Assembly (NCBI RefSeq): GCF_030159595.1
Contig: NZ_BSKJ01000014.1
Location: 62,001 to 126,000 of the forward strand
Direction of reading: 5' to 3'
Source of the DNA: Pseudomonas putida
GTDB taxonomy: Bacteria > Pseudomonadota > Gammaproteobacteria > Pseudomonadales > Pseudomonadaceae
Length of the DNA stretch: 64,000 nucleotides
The translations under genes were made by a program, and so were the position numbers. Below are positions 25,048-35,292 of the stretch, piece by piece. Below the pieces are notes generated by a model, which worked only from the letters and a program-made list of their open reading frames with translations, had not been told where the DNA came from and did no database searches. How positions within the stretch are numbered: the stretch's first letter is position 1; each line of letters opens with the position of its first letter.

Positions 25048-26487
25048 ATGGATTACCACAGCCCCTACTTCTTTGGTTACCTACTCGGCCTGATTCATCT
25101 GCTGGGTATCGGCGCCGCACTGCACGCGCTGTTCACCGTGCGAACAGCCCAAGGCGCCATTGCCTGGGCCATGCCCTTGTTCTTCATCCCCTACCTCACC
25201 TTGATTCCCTATCTGGTTTTCGGCGCCCGCTCGTTCTATGCCTACATCAAGGCCAGGCGCCAGGCCAACCAGGAAATGCATGTGGCCATGGCCAATCTCA
25301 ACTGGCGGCCCTGGGTGGAAGAGGCCCTTACTGCCCGTGAGTCAGAGAGCTACGCAGCCCTGCGCGCCATGCCCAAGCTGGGACGAATGCCCTGCCTGGC
25401 GAACAACCAGGTGAAATTGCTGATCGATGGAAAAGCCACGTTCGATGCCATTTTCGCCGCCATCGACAAAGCCCACGACGTGGTGTTGGTGCAGTTCTTC
25501 ATCATCCATGACGACACCCTAGGCAAGGCATTACAGCAACTGCTGTTGCGAAAGGCCGCCGAAGGGGTGCAGGTTTTCGTGCTCTATGATCGAGTCGGCA
25601 GCCATGCTTTGCCGGCCAGCTACAGCCAGCAACTGCGTGACGGTGGTGTGCAGATCCATGCCTTCGCCACCCGCCGCGGCTGGTTCAACCGCTTCCAGGT
25701 GAATTTCCGTAATCATCGCAAGATTGTGGTGGTGGATGGCCTGCTCGGTTTTATCGGCGGCCACAACGTGGGGGACGAATACCTGGGTGAGCATCCTCAG
25801 CTCTCCCCCTGGCGCGACACTCATGTGCAGATCAGCGGGCCGGTGCTGGCCTGCCTGCAGGAGTCGTTCGCCGAGGATTGGTATTGGGCCACGCGCCAGC
25901 TACCGCCGCTGATCCTGCCGGATGCCTACCCGGATAACGGCGTGCTGTGCCAGGCCTTGGCCAGCGGCCCAGCCGACCCGCAGGAAACCTGCTCGCTGTT
26001 CTTCCTCGAAGCGATCCATTCCGCCACCCGCAGGGTGTGGATCACCAGCCCCTACTTCATCCCTGATGAGGCAGTGTTCGCCGCCTTGCGTCTGGCAGTA
26101 CTTCGCGGCGTCGATGTTAGAGTGCTGATTCCATCACGGCCAGACCACCGCATCGTCTATGCCGCCTCCAGTCTATTCGCCTTCGAAGCGGTGCGCGCAG
26201 GTGTGCGCATGTTCCGCTACCAACCAGGCTTTCTGCATCAGAAAGTGGTGCTGGTGGATGATGATGTGAGCGCGATCGGCAGTGCCAACCTGGACAACCG
26301 CTCATTCCGTCTGAATTTCGAGATCACCCTGCTGACCGTCGACCGCAGCTTCGCCGACCAGGTCGAGCACATGCTGATCAATGACTTTGAACAGTCGCGG
26401 GAAATTACTGCAGAGGACAGCCTCGACACTCATCGACTGCAGCAATTGGGGATGCGGATTGCACGGCTGATTTCACCGATCCTGTGA
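25048..26487 (+). CDS. clsA: Cardiolipin synthase
   Basis: A 479-residue inner-membrane phospholipase-D-superfamily enzyme that joins two phosphatidylglycerol molecules into cardiolipin. Two N-terminal transmembrane helices (FFGYLLGLIHLLGIGAALHALF and AIAWAMPLFFIPYLTLIPYLVFGA) precede two HKD catalytic motifs: NHRKIVVVDG near residue 225 and LHQKVVLVDDDVSAIGSANLDNRS near residue 400. I chose ATG 25048 (MDYHSPYFF), six bases after AGG; ATG 25042 is also possible. It converges with cfaB, so two membrane-lipid genes are adjacent. Confidence 0.93.
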   Translation: MDYHSPYFFGYLLGLIHLLGIGAALHALFTVRTAQGAIAWAMPLFFIPYLTLIPYLVFGARSFYAYIKARRQANQEMHVAMANLNWRPWVEEALTARESESYAALRAMPKLGRMPCLANNQVKLLIDGKATFDAIFAAIDKAHDVVLVQFFIIHDDTLGKALQQLLLRKAAEGVQVFVLYDRVGSHALPASYSQQLRDGGVQIHAFATRRGWFNRFQVNFRNHRKIVVVDGLLGFIGGHNVGDEYLGEHPQLSPWRDTHVQISGPVLACLQESFAEDWYWATRQLPPLILPDAYPDNGVLCQALASGPADPQETCSLFFLEAIHSATRRVWITSPYFIPDEAVFAALRLAVLRGVDVRVLIPSRPDHRIVYAASSLFAFEAVRAGVRMFRYQPGFLHQKVVLVDDDVSAIGSANLDNRSFRLNFEITLLTVDRSFADQVEHMLINDFEQSREITAEDSLDTHRLQQLGMRIARLISPIL

Positions 26488-26521
26488 GAGGCCGCCCCAC
26501 TTGCAGAGGCGGCCATGAGGT

Positions 26522-27706
26522 TTAGCGATACATGTCTTCCCGCGTCCATGGCAAGTCGTGGTGGCCATCCGCATAAGGCTTCACTGCCAATATCTGGTGC
26601 AGGTTGATCCAGCCCTTCTCAAAGGCGTAGGCACACCCCGCCAGGTACAGGCGCCAGATACGCAGCGTCTTCTCCGGCACCAGCGCCGCTGCTTTGTGCA
26701 ACTGGTTCTCCAGGTTTGCGCTCCAGTGGTGCAAGGTCTTGGCGTAGTGCAAACGCAGGCTTTCCACGTCTACCACCTCCAGCCCCGACTCACAGATGCT
26801 GGCGCTGATCATCGACAGGTGTGGTAGCTCGCCATGGGGGAACACATAACGGTCGATGAACTCACCTGCACCCCGCCCGACCGGACGGCCATCGATGTGT
26901 TTGGCGGTGATACCGTGGTTCATCACCAGCCCCCCTTCCCTGACCGCACCGAACAATTTCTGGCAATACAGCGCCAGGTTGGCATGCCCGACATGCTCAA
27001 ACATGCCAACGCTGACAACTTTGTCGAAGCGACCATCTTCAGGCAAGTCGCGATAATCAAGAATCTGCAGGTCGACTTTGTCGGTCAAGCCTTCGGCCTT
27101 GACGCGCTGCCGGCCAAGCTTGAGCTGCTCCTTGCTCAAGGTGATGCCAAACACCTTGGCGTCATATTCGCGTGCAGCAAAGCGCGCAAGCCCTCCCCAA
27201 CCACATCCAACGTCTAGTAGGTAGTCACCGGCATTCAGGCGCAACTTGCGGCACAAATGATCGAACTTGTCCTGCTGCGCTTGATCGAGCGTGTTATCCG
27301 GCTCGCGGAAGTAAGCGCACGAATAGGCCATGTCCTGATCCAGCCACAGCTGGTAGAAGGCATTGGAAACATCATAGTGGTAGGAGATGGCTTCGGCGTC
27401 AGTGCTTTTGTCGTGGGCGTGCCGTGGCGGTGGTGCATCATCCTCGTCAACCAGCAGTGCTTCGCTCAGCTCATCGCACACGCGGATGGCTTCACCAATA
27501 TCGCCTTCCAGTTCCAGCTTGCCTTCAACGAAAGCGGTACCCAGCTGCTCCAAGGTCGGATGGGTCAACTGGCTGATCAGCTGTGGCTCCTTGACCAGGA
27601 TGGTCACCTGCGGGCTAGGCCCCAGATCGAACTGGTTACCGTCCCACAGTTTCAGCCGTAGCGGCAGATGCAGGCTTTGAAGTGCCGGTGGAAGTTGCGC
27701 AAGCAT
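26522..27706 (-). CDS. cfaB: Cyclopropane-fatty-acyl-phospholipid synthase (CfaB-like)
   Basis: A 394-residue SAM-dependent enzyme that adds a methylene bridge to unsaturated fatty acids in phospholipids, mainly in stationary phase. The SAM-binding loop is YLLDVGCGWGGLARFAAREY, followed by GITLSKEQLKLG, YRDLPEDGRFDKVVSVGMFEHVG and NHGITAKHID, all characteristic. An N-terminal lipid-binding domain (about residues 1-110) precedes the methyltransferase core. The place next to cardiolipin synthase fits the main P. putida enzyme CfaB, known to depend on RpoS there; I cannot confirm the RpoS promoter by eye. Confidence 0.9.
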   Translation of the reverse strand: MLAQLPPALQSLHLPLRLKLWDGNQFDLGPSPQVTILVKEPQLISQLTHPTLEQLGTAFVEGKLELEGDIGEAIRVCDELSEALLVDEDDAPPPRHAHDKSTDAEAISYHYDVSNAFYQLWLDQDMAYSCAYFREPDNTLDQAQQDKFDHLCRKLRLNAGDYLLDVGCGWGGLARFAAREYDAKVFGITLSKEQLKLGRQRVKAEGLTDKVDLQILDYRDLPEDGRFDKVVSVGMFEHVGHANLALYCQKLFGAVREGGLVMNHGITAKHIDGRPVGRGAGEFIDRYVFPHGELPHLSMISASICESGLEVVDVESLRLHYAKTLHHWSANLENQLHKAAALVPEKTLRIWRLYLAGCAYAFEKGWINLHQILAVKPYADGHHDLPWTREDMYR

Positions 27707-27913
27707 GAACGACCCTCCTGTCCGTATTTGGCCACAACGCCTGATATTTCGAGCGCCGCCGGATCAGAGTAGTTCATTGGTGGGAGGTTTCCTCTAAACC
27801 AGACCATGGTCTAGAACCAACCGATCTTATACACACAGCACATTGTATACAATTTTAAGTTCTCAGCTTAACCTTGTGCCCCTCTCGCGCTTCTTCATCC
27901 TGGAGTTGAACCC
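27707..27913. promoter_or_regulatory. cfaB-lpd3 divergent control region with two perfect palindromes
   Basis: The 207-base gap holds two perfect 12-base palindromes: AGACCATGGTCT at 27801-27812 and ATTGTATACAAT at 27842-27853, about 41 bases apart centre to centre. The second, 60 bases before lpd3, resembles operators of GntR/FadR-type repressors (TTGTnnACAA). The bound proteins are unknown. Confidence 0.6.
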
Positions 27914-29314
<1,401 letters not shown>

Positions 29315-29400
29315 CAGCCCCCCTTCGCAGCCAAAGGCCATTCACCAGGATGGGCCTCAAGCTGCGAAACGGGCATTTCAAACGCCTGCGACTTTACCTG

Positions 29401-30621
29401 TCAGGCAAACCTGGATGCCAGGAATGGCGAGATATCCAGCGGCAGGGTTTCGTTGTGAATGACCTTGTCCAGCATCACACCGGTGATTGCCGACGTCAGT
29501 ATCCCGGTACGGAAATGCCCACAGGCATTGAAGTACCCCTCGACTCCGCTCACCGGGCCAAGGATCGGCAGTTCATCGGGGGAACCTGGGCGCAAGCCTG
29601 CCCAGGTTCGCTTGAGGTTCACCTCGGCAAGCTCGGGTAAACAGCGCACCGCACCTTGCACCAGCGTGCTGATCTCCGGGAAGGTGTTGCTGACATCGAA
29701 CCCTTTATCCTCGGTGGTGCTACCAATCAGGATCTCGCCGTTGTCCTTCTGCGCCAGGTAGCAGTCACTGGTGGTCAGGCAACCGTTGAGCAGTTTGGGC
29801 AAGCGCTCGGTCAGTACGATCTGCCCTTTCACCGGCGTCACCGGGATGGTTTTGCCGGTCGCCCACTGGCTCAAGTCGGCGGCCCAGGCGCCAGCAGCAT
29901 TGATCAGGCTGTGGCAGTGAATATCCCCCGCCGTGTCGGTGTTCACGCCTTTGATGCGATCACCAACATGCATCACACCCGTGACATTGGTGTTCAGGTA
30001 AAGATCTACACCGTTTTGCCGCGCCGCTTCCAGGTACGCGTCGCCCAGCCGGAACGGGCTTACCTGATGATCGCAAAGAAACTCCAGCGCCCCTTTGGCT
30101 TTTGCAGTTACCGCCGGCTCCGTCTCTCGCAGTTCCTGCTGCCCCAGCCAGCGCACCTGGTCGGCCAGATGTGGAATGTGCGAAACGATGTGCTCGGCAT
30201 ACAGCTGGTCCTCTTCATCCTGGATGATGTACTTCAAGCCGGTCCGCTCGAACTTGAAATCCATCCCGTGACGCTCGATCAGTTCCTGGTGCAGCTGTGG
30301 ATAAAGTGCGTTGGACTGCAAGGCAAAGTCGAAGAAACACTGCGGCAGGATATGCGGCGTAGAGGCATCAACCGCGACCGCAGCGCCCTTGGCTTCACGC
30401 TTGGCGCGTGAGGACATCATGCGGAAGAAGATCACCCCACAGCCCAGCCCCACCGACTCGCCGATGGCCCATAAACCACCCGCGGAAGCACGGGTTGCAT
30501 TGCCCGGGCGTTTGGCATCGATCAGGGCAATCCGCAGATTGCCGCGCCTGGACAATTGATAAGCACAGGAAGCGCCGATAACGCCGCCGCCAGCAATGAC
30601 GATGTCATAAGTCCTGTTCAT
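29401..30621 (-). CDS. hcnC: Hydrogen cyanide synthase subunit HcnC
   Basis: A 406-residue membrane-associated flavoprotein of the D-amino-acid-oxidase (DAO) fold. It forms with HcnA and HcnB the enzyme that oxidises glycine to HCN and CO2. The FAD loop is YDIVIAGGGVIGASCAYQLS, followed by ATRASAGGLWAIGESVGLG and near the C-terminus TWAGLRPGSPDELPILG and NACGHFRTGILTSAITG. These agree with what I remember of Pseudomonas HcnC. I choose the start MNRTYDIVIAGG at 30621, which overlaps hcnB by 17 bases. An amino-acid or opine dehydrogenase with the same three-gene layout is the alternative. The gene contains one exact DnaA box (30296). Confidence 0.85.
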   Translation of the reverse strand: MNRTYDIVIAGGGVIGASCAYQLSRRGNLRIALIDAKRPGNATRASAGGLWAIGESVGLGCGVIFFRMMSSRAKREAKGAAVAVDASTPHILPQCFFDFALQSNALYPQLHQELIERHGMDFKFERTGLKYIIQDEEDQLYAEHIVSHIPHLADQVRWLGQQELRETEPAVTAKAKGALEFLCDHQVSPFRLGDAYLEAARQNGVDLYLNTNVTGVMHVGDRIKGVNTDTAGDIHCHSLINAAGAWAADLSQWATGKTIPVTPVKGQIVLTERLPKLLNGCLTTSDCYLAQKDNGEILIGSTTEDKGFDVSNTFPEISTLVQGAVRCLPELAEVNLKRTWAGLRPGSPDELPILGPVSGVEGYFNACGHFRTGILTSAITGVMLDKVIHNETLPLDISPFLASRFA

Positions 30622-32017
30622 GTTCAGCCTCCTTGTGCAGGTTCTCGAACGCTGAGAACGGGATCGGGTCGATGGGAAAGCGTGGGCGTAGCCAACCCAC
30701 ATCCTGCCGGCCAGTGGAGGCCCGCAGGCGATCGCTGCAATAACCGACACACATGCGCCCTTGGCAGTCGCCCATGCTCACCCGGGTGCGCATCTTCAGG
30801 CTGGCCATATCAGGCACGCCTTGCTCCAGGGCCAGGTCGATGGCACTGCGCGTCACATGTTCGCAACGGCAGATAACGGTGTCGGCCTCAGGCAATTCGA
30901 GTTGCAGCGTGCCACGGGCGGTGTAACGTTCCACGCCGGCCCTGAAACGTCGAATAGTCGCCAGCTTGCCCTCGTAGCATTCCCGCTTGCGCTGGGCTTG
31001 TTTGCTATCGAGCACACCCATCTGCTGCAAAATGGACAATGCAGCAATGCGCCCGGTCAGTAACCCGGCTTCTCCCCCGCAAATGCCAGCCATGTCGCCG
31101 GCTACATGGATATGGGGGACACTGCTCTGCTGCCAGGTATTGCATTCAGCGCGCAGGTAGCCGTCCTCACTGTAGGTATGCGCCAGCCCCAGCTGTTGGC
31201 TGAGCTGGGTGCGCGGGATGAACCCATAGCCGACGGCGAGTATCTCTACGGTCTCGCAGCGTACGCGGCCCAGGTCGGCTTGCCATTGCTGGTCGTAAGG
31301 CGCCAGTTGCACTTCGCCCAGCTCTGCCCCTCCTGCGGCCCTTACCACACCCCAGCCGTAGTGCATGGCAATACCGTGCAGCTTCATGTAGGCAAGCAGG
31401 CTCAAGCCCTGGAGAAACAGTTGCGGCTTGTTCATCAGGGCCAGGCTTTCCTTGGCCATCCGGTTGAAGCCACATGCCTCGTAAACGCCGGCGACCTCGG
31501 CACCTGCAGCATGTAACTGGCAGGCGACCAGGGGCAGCAAAGGACCGGTACCCGCAATCAAGGTCCTGCCCAGCGGTTTCACAACACCACTCTTTATTTG
31601 CAGTTGCAGGCCACCCAGCAGGATCACGCCGGGCAGGGTCCACCCCGGGAAAGGTACACTGCGTTCATGGCACCCGGCCGCTAGCAGCAAATGCTTGTAT
31701 TCGACTTCGTGCAACTTGTCATCGGCATCGAGCGCCATCAATCGGCTGTCATCGCCTCCGACAATACGGCTGTGCAAACGCGTCTCTATCCATTGCGCGC
31801 AGCCGGCAAAATCCTCATGCAACTGGTGGAGAGCATTTCGGTATCGGCTGCCCAGGTAGTCCAGGTTCACCCCGTCACGCAGCGGCCCTCTGTAGACAAC
31901 GCCACCTGTACGGGACGCCTCATCGAACAACACGCTGGGTACACGATACTTGGCCAGTTCAATGGCCGCCGCCATCCCGGCGGGCCCACCTCCGACAATG
32001 ATCGGGCGTTGGCTCAT
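30605..32017 (-). CDS. hcnB: Hydrogen cyanide synthase subunit HcnB
   Basis: A 470-residue FAD/NAD(P)-type oxidoreductase subunit. The FAD loop IVGGGPAGMAAAIELAKY is at the N-terminus, a second dinucleotide-binding stretch (TLIAGTGPLLPLVACQLHAAG) lies mid-protein, and the C-terminal Fer2_BFD-like region has four Cys (VICRCEHVTR and GDCQGRMCVGYC). The start overlaps the stop of hcnA by ATGA. Segments such as RGPLRDGVNLDYLGSRY and GCHERSVPFPGWTLPGVILL match HcnB as I remember it. It probably carries electrons from HcnC to the respiratory chain with HcnA. Confidence 0.85.
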   Translation of the reverse strand: MSQRPIIVGGGPAGMAAAIELAKYRVPSVLFDEASRTGGVVYRGPLRDGVNLDYLGSRYRNALHQLHEDFAGCAQWIETRLHSRIVGGDDSRLMALDADDKLHEVEYKHLLLAAGCHERSVPFPGWTLPGVILLGGLQLQIKSGVVKPLGRTLIAGTGPLLPLVACQLHAAGAEVAGVYEACGFNRMAKESLALMNKPQLFLQGLSLLAYMKLHGIAMHYGWGVVRAAGGAELGEVQLAPYDQQWQADLGRVRCETVEILAVGYGFIPRTQLSQQLGLAHTYSEDGYLRAECNTWQQSSVPHIHVAGDMAGICGGEAGLLTGRIAALSILQQMGVLDSKQAQRKRECYEGKLATIRRFRAGVERYTARGTLQLELPEADTVICRCEHVTRSAIDLALEQGVPDMASLKMRTRVSMGDCQGRMCVGYCSDRLRASTGRQDVGWLRPRFPIDPIPFSAFENLHKEAEHEQDL

Positions 32018-32328
32018 GACGGTTGCCCCTGACAGACCCGGTTGACCTCGGTCTCGATACGCATGCCGTCGCGCACCAGTGTCTGGCAGGCACGTCGCTT
32101 AGGCTTACCGTCGATGGCAACCAGGCAACAATGACAAACCCCCATGCCGCAGTACGAGCCAGAAAGCTGGCCGTGATCATTGCGGGCAAGCTGGCGCAGC
32201 CCCACGGCATTCATCACGCTCAGGACAGTTTCGCCAGCAGCAGCAGCGACAGCCCGGTCATTCAGATACAGGGTCAGTTGCCCTTGCGCGATGGGCTGGA
32301 TGTCGTATTTGCGTTGATGTTCTTGCAT
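32014..32328 (-). CDS. hcnA: Hydrogen cyanide synthase subunit HcnA ([2Fe-2S] protein)
   Basis: A 104-residue ferredoxin-like subunit, the same length as P. aeruginosa HcnA as I remember it. The cluster ligands are in SYCGMGVCHCCLVAIDG (C-x4-C-x2-C) and the later RACQT. I choose ATG 32328 (MQEHQRKYD) over an in-frame GTG one codon earlier. It heads the hcnABC operon. The leader between this start and the glmS terminator is only about 110 bases, and I find no clear ANR box (TTGATnnnnATCAA) and no GGA motif near the start, although GacA/RsmA and ANR control are usual for hcn. Confidence 0.85.
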   Translation of the reverse strand: MQEHQRKYDIQPIAQGQLTLYLNDRAVAAAAGETVLSVMNAVGLRQLARNDHGQLSGSYCGMGVCHCCLVAIDGKPKRRACQTLVRDGMRIETEVNRVCQGQPS

Positions 32329-32488
32329 CACTCATACCACTCAAGATCAGGATCAGAGCGGTCAAGTTAGTGCAGCCATCGATTGTGAAACATGATCTGG
32401 ATCGGATGTTCTGGTGAGCTATTTCCTAATATTCAGAAAGAAAAAAGCCCTCCATGTGGAGGGCTTTTAACCAGCAAATGACGGCTAC
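32329..32488. promoter_or_regulatory. hcnA upstream region and glmS-distal attTn7 zone
   Basis: This 160-base stretch holds the hcn promoter and, at its right end, the glmS terminator. The usual Tn7 insertion point is about 25 bases past the glmS stop, which falls near 32464 inside the terminator. No transposon end is seen, so the site is unoccupied in this window. Confidence 0.6.
32442..32468 (-). terminator. Rho-independent terminator of glmS
   Basis: An AAAGCCCTCC-atgt-GGAGGGCTTT hairpin flanked by an A run on one side and T residues on the other. It lies about 20 bases past the glmS stop on the minus strand and may work in both directions. Confidence 0.9.
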
Positions 32489-34324
32489 TTACTCGACCGT
32501 CACCGACTTGGCCAAGTTACGCGGCTGGTCCACGTCGGTGCCCTTGAGCACGGCCACATAGTACGACAGCAGCTGCAGTGGAATGGTGTACAGGATCGGC
32601 GCCAGCGCATCGGCGATGTGCGGCACCTTGATCACATGAGTGCCTTCACCATTGGTCATGCCAGCCTGCTCGTCGGCGAACACCACCAACTCGCCACCAC
32701 GGGCACGCACTTCCTGCAGGTTGGACTTCAACTTCTCCAGCAGTTCGTTGTTCGGCGCAACGGTAACCACCGGCATGTCGTTGTCCACCAGTGCCAGCGG
32801 GCCGTGCTTCAGCTCGCCTGCCGGGTAGGCTTCGGCGTGGATGTAGGAAATCTCCTTGAGCTTCAGCGCACCTTCCATCGCCACCGGGTACTGTGCACCA
32901 CGGCCGAGGAACAGGGTGTGGTGCTTGTCGGCGAACAACTCAGCGATTTTCTCGACCGTGGCATCCATGGCCAGCGCTTCGCCCAGACGGGTCGGCAAGC
33001 GACGCAGTTCTTCAACCAGCTCGGCTTCGACACCCGCTTCCAAAGTACCGCGCACCTGGCCAAGGGCCAAAGTCAGCAGCATCAGTGACACCAGCTGGGT
33101 GGTGAAGGCTTTGGTCGAGGCCACGCCGATTTCCGGGCCGGCCAAGGTCAACAGGGTCAGGTCCGACTCACGCACCAGCGAGCTGATGCCCACGTTGCAA
33201 ATTGCCAGGCTGCCGAGGAAACCCAGCTCTTTGGCGTTGCGCAGTGCGGCCAAGGTATCGGCGGTTTCACCGGACTGCGAGATGGAGACGAACAGGGTGT
33301 CCGGTTGTACCACCACCTTGCGGTAACGGAACTCGCTGGCCACTTCCACCTGGCACGGGATACCGGCCAGGCTTTCCAGCCAGTAACGCGCGACCATGCC
33401 AGCGTGATAGCTGGTGCCGCAGGCAACGATCTGCACGTTGCGCACCTTGGCAAACAGTTCGGCAGCCTTAGGACCAAAGGCCTGGACCATCACGTTGTCC
33501 TTGCCCAGGCGGCCTTCGAGGGTGCGCTGCACCACGCTTGGCTGCTCGTGGATTTCCTTGAGCATGAAGTGGCGGTAAGAACCCTTGTCGGCAGCTTCGG
33601 CGCCTTCATGGTACTGCACGGTTTCGCGCTGGACCTTGTGGCCATCCTGGTCCCAGATGGTGACCTGGTCACGGCGGATTTCAGCGATGTCACCTTCTTC
33701 CAGGTACATGAAGCGGTCGGTGACCTGACGCAGGGCCAACTGGTCGGACGCCAGGAAGTTTTCACCCAGGCCCAGGCCGATGACCAGCGGGCTGCCGCTG
33801 CGTGCAGCAACCAGACGGTCAGGCTGCTTGGCGCTGATCAGTGCCAGGCCATAGGCACCATGAAGGCGCTTCACGGCGGCTTTCAAGGCATCGGCCAGGT
33901 CCGGAATGCTCTTCAGGGTGTGGTGGATCAGGTGGACGATGACTTCGGTGTCAGTCTGCGAAGTGAAGACGTAGTCCAGGCCTTTCAGCTCTTCACGCAG
34001 CTCTTCATGGTTCTCGATGATGCCGTTGTGCACCACAGCCACATCATTGCCCGAGAAGTGCGGGTGTGCATTGCCTTCGGTCGGCGCACCGTGGGTAGCC
34101 CAACGGGTATGGGCGATGCCCAGCTGACCAGCCAGCGGGTCAGCAGCAACAGCGGCTTGCAGTTCACTGACCTTACCGATACGGCGGCGGCGCTGCAGTT
34201 CACCGTTTTGAGTAAGGACGGCCAGGCCTGCGCTGTCGTACCCGCGGTACTCAAGACGCTTGAGACCTTCGATCAAGATGGCTGTGATATTGCGCTCGGC
34301 GACGGCACCAACGATTCCACACAT
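32489..34324 (-). CDS. glmS: Glutamine-fructose-6-phosphate aminotransferase GlmS
   Basis: A 611-residue enzyme making glucosamine 6-phosphate from fructose 6-phosphate and glutamine, the first step towards UDP-GlcNAc for peptidoglycan and LPS. The N-terminal nucleophile Cys is in MCGIVGAVAERN, glutaminase motifs RWATHGAPTEGNAHPH and HNGIIENHEELR follow, and two SIS domains carry SISQSGETADTLAAL and the EGALKLKEISYIHAEAYPAGELKHGP segment. The C-terminus ends in the conserved LAKSVTVE, the region read by Tn7 TnsD. It follows glmR by 3 bases, so the two are one transcript. Confidence 0.97.
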   Translation of the reverse strand: MCGIVGAVAERNITAILIEGLKRLEYRGYDSAGLAVLTQNGELQRRRRIGKVSELQAAVAADPLAGQLGIAHTRWATHGAPTEGNAHPHFSGNDVAVVHNGIIENHEELREELKGLDYVFTSQTDTEVIVHLIHHTLKSIPDLADALKAAVKRLHGAYGLALISAKQPDRLVAARSGSPLVIGLGLGENFLASDQLALRQVTDRFMYLEEGDIAEIRRDQVTIWDQDGHKVQRETVQYHEGAEAADKGSYRHFMLKEIHEQPSVVQRTLEGRLGKDNVMVQAFGPKAAELFAKVRNVQIVACGTSYHAGMVARYWLESLAGIPCQVEVASEFRYRKVVVQPDTLFVSISQSGETADTLAALRNAKELGFLGSLAICNVGISSLVRESDLTLLTLAGPEIGVASTKAFTTQLVSLMLLTLALGQVRGTLEAGVEAELVEELRRLPTRLGEALAMDATVEKIAELFADKHHTLFLGRGAQYPVAMEGALKLKEISYIHAEAYPAGELKHGPLALVDNDMPVVTVAPNNELLEKLKSNLQEVRARGGELVVFADEQAGMTNGEGTHVIKVPHIADALAPILYTIPLQLLSYYVAVLKGTDVDQPRNLAKSVTVE

Positions 34325-34327
34325 GTT

Positions 34328-35104
34328 TTATTGCTCCTGGCTGATCGCGGCGCAGATCAGGTTGATGCCGCGGGCTTGAATTTGTTCGCGTGCCGCTGCG
34401 GGCAGGCGTTCGTCTGTAATAAGGGTGTGCACGCTGCCCCAGGGCAGCTCGAGGTTGGGGATCTTGCGCCCTACCTTGTCCGACTCGACCATCACGATCA
34501 CTTCACGGGCAACTTCAGCCATGACCCGGCTCAACCCGAGCAGCTCATTGAAGGTGGTGGTACCCCGGCCGAGGTCGATGCCATCGGCACCGATAAACAG
34601 CTGGTCGAAATCGTAAGAACGCAAAACCTGCTCGGCCACCTGGCCTTGGAACGACTCGGAATGCGGGTCCCAGGTACCACCGGTCATCAGCAGCACCGGC
34701 TCGTGTTCAAGGTCGCTGATGGCACGGGCCACATTCAGCGAATTGGTCATCACCACCAAGCCTGGCTGGCGCCCCAACTCGGGGATCATGGCTGCCGTGG
34801 TACTGCCACTGTCGATGATGATGCGCGCATGTTCGCGGATACGCCCGACAGCGGCGCGCGCAATGGCCTTCTTATAGGAAGACACAGGCTGGGCGGGTTC
34901 ACCGAGCAGCTCTTGCGGCACCGGCACCGCACCACCGTATCGGCGTAGCAGCAGACCGTTGGTTTCCAGGGCGGCGAGGTCCTTGCGAATGGTCACTTCC
35001 GAGGTTGCGAAACGCTTGGCCAAGGCGTCCACACTCACCTCACCCTGCTCACTGAGCAAAGCAAGGATATTGTGCCGCCGCTGTGGAGTGTTACGTTTCG
35101 ACAT
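34328..35104 (-). CDS. glmR: DeoR-family regulator GlmR
   Basis: A 258-residue DeoR-family regulator: N-terminal helix-turn-helix RRHNILALLSEQGEVSVDALAKRFATSEVTIRKDLAALE and a sugar-phosphate sensor domain (IIDSGSTTAAMIPEL, then FIGADGIDLGRGTT). It sits between glmU and glmS, as in other Pseudomonas, and probably senses an amino-sugar phosphate to set glmS expression. TTTCGTTTCGAAAG at 35116-35129, just upstream of the start, looks like a DeoR-type operator and could allow autoregulation; that is inference. Confidence 0.88.
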   Translation of the reverse strand: MSKRNTPQRRHNILALLSEQGEVSVDALAKRFATSEVTIRKDLAALETNGLLLRRYGGAVPVPQELLGEPAQPVSSYKKAIARAAVGRIREHARIIIDSGSTTAAMIPELGRQPGLVVMTNSLNVARAISDLEHEPVLLMTGGTWDPHSESFQGQVAEQVLRSYDFDQLFIGADGIDLGRGTTTFNELLGLSRVMAEVAREVIVMVESDKVGRKIPNLELPWGSVHTLITDERLPAAAREQIQARGINLICAAISQEQ

Positions 35105-35235
35105 GAGCGCTTAAGTTTCGTTTCGAAAGATAATAGTGGCAATCAAAACCTAAGATGAGCATTTCGTCAAGTCGTTGCTGCCCTGTGGATAGTTTCTTCT
35201 GCGCTGGCGCGGTCCCTGTAGGAGCGATCAGCCAA

Positions 35236-35269
35236 CAAAAAAGCCGACTTACTCACATAAGTCGGCTTT
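35236..35269 (-). terminator. Rho-independent terminator of glmU
   Basis: AAAGCCGACTTA and TAAGTCGGCTTT form a 12-base perfect stem around a 6-base loop, with an A run on the plus-strand left side giving U residues in the glmU transcript. Confidence 0.9.
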
Positions 35270-35292
35270 CGATCGAAACAGCTGTGTATAAC

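Noticed and set aside
26490..26514. GGCCGCC/GGCGGCC hairpin between clsA and cfaB as a terminator
   Set aside because: A stem exists but there is no T run on either strand, so I could not support it as an intrinsic terminator.
35207..35230. Partial REP-like CCTGTAGGAGCGATC near the glmU terminator
   Set aside because: It lacks the GCGGG/CCCGC palindrome, so it is at most a degraded fragment.
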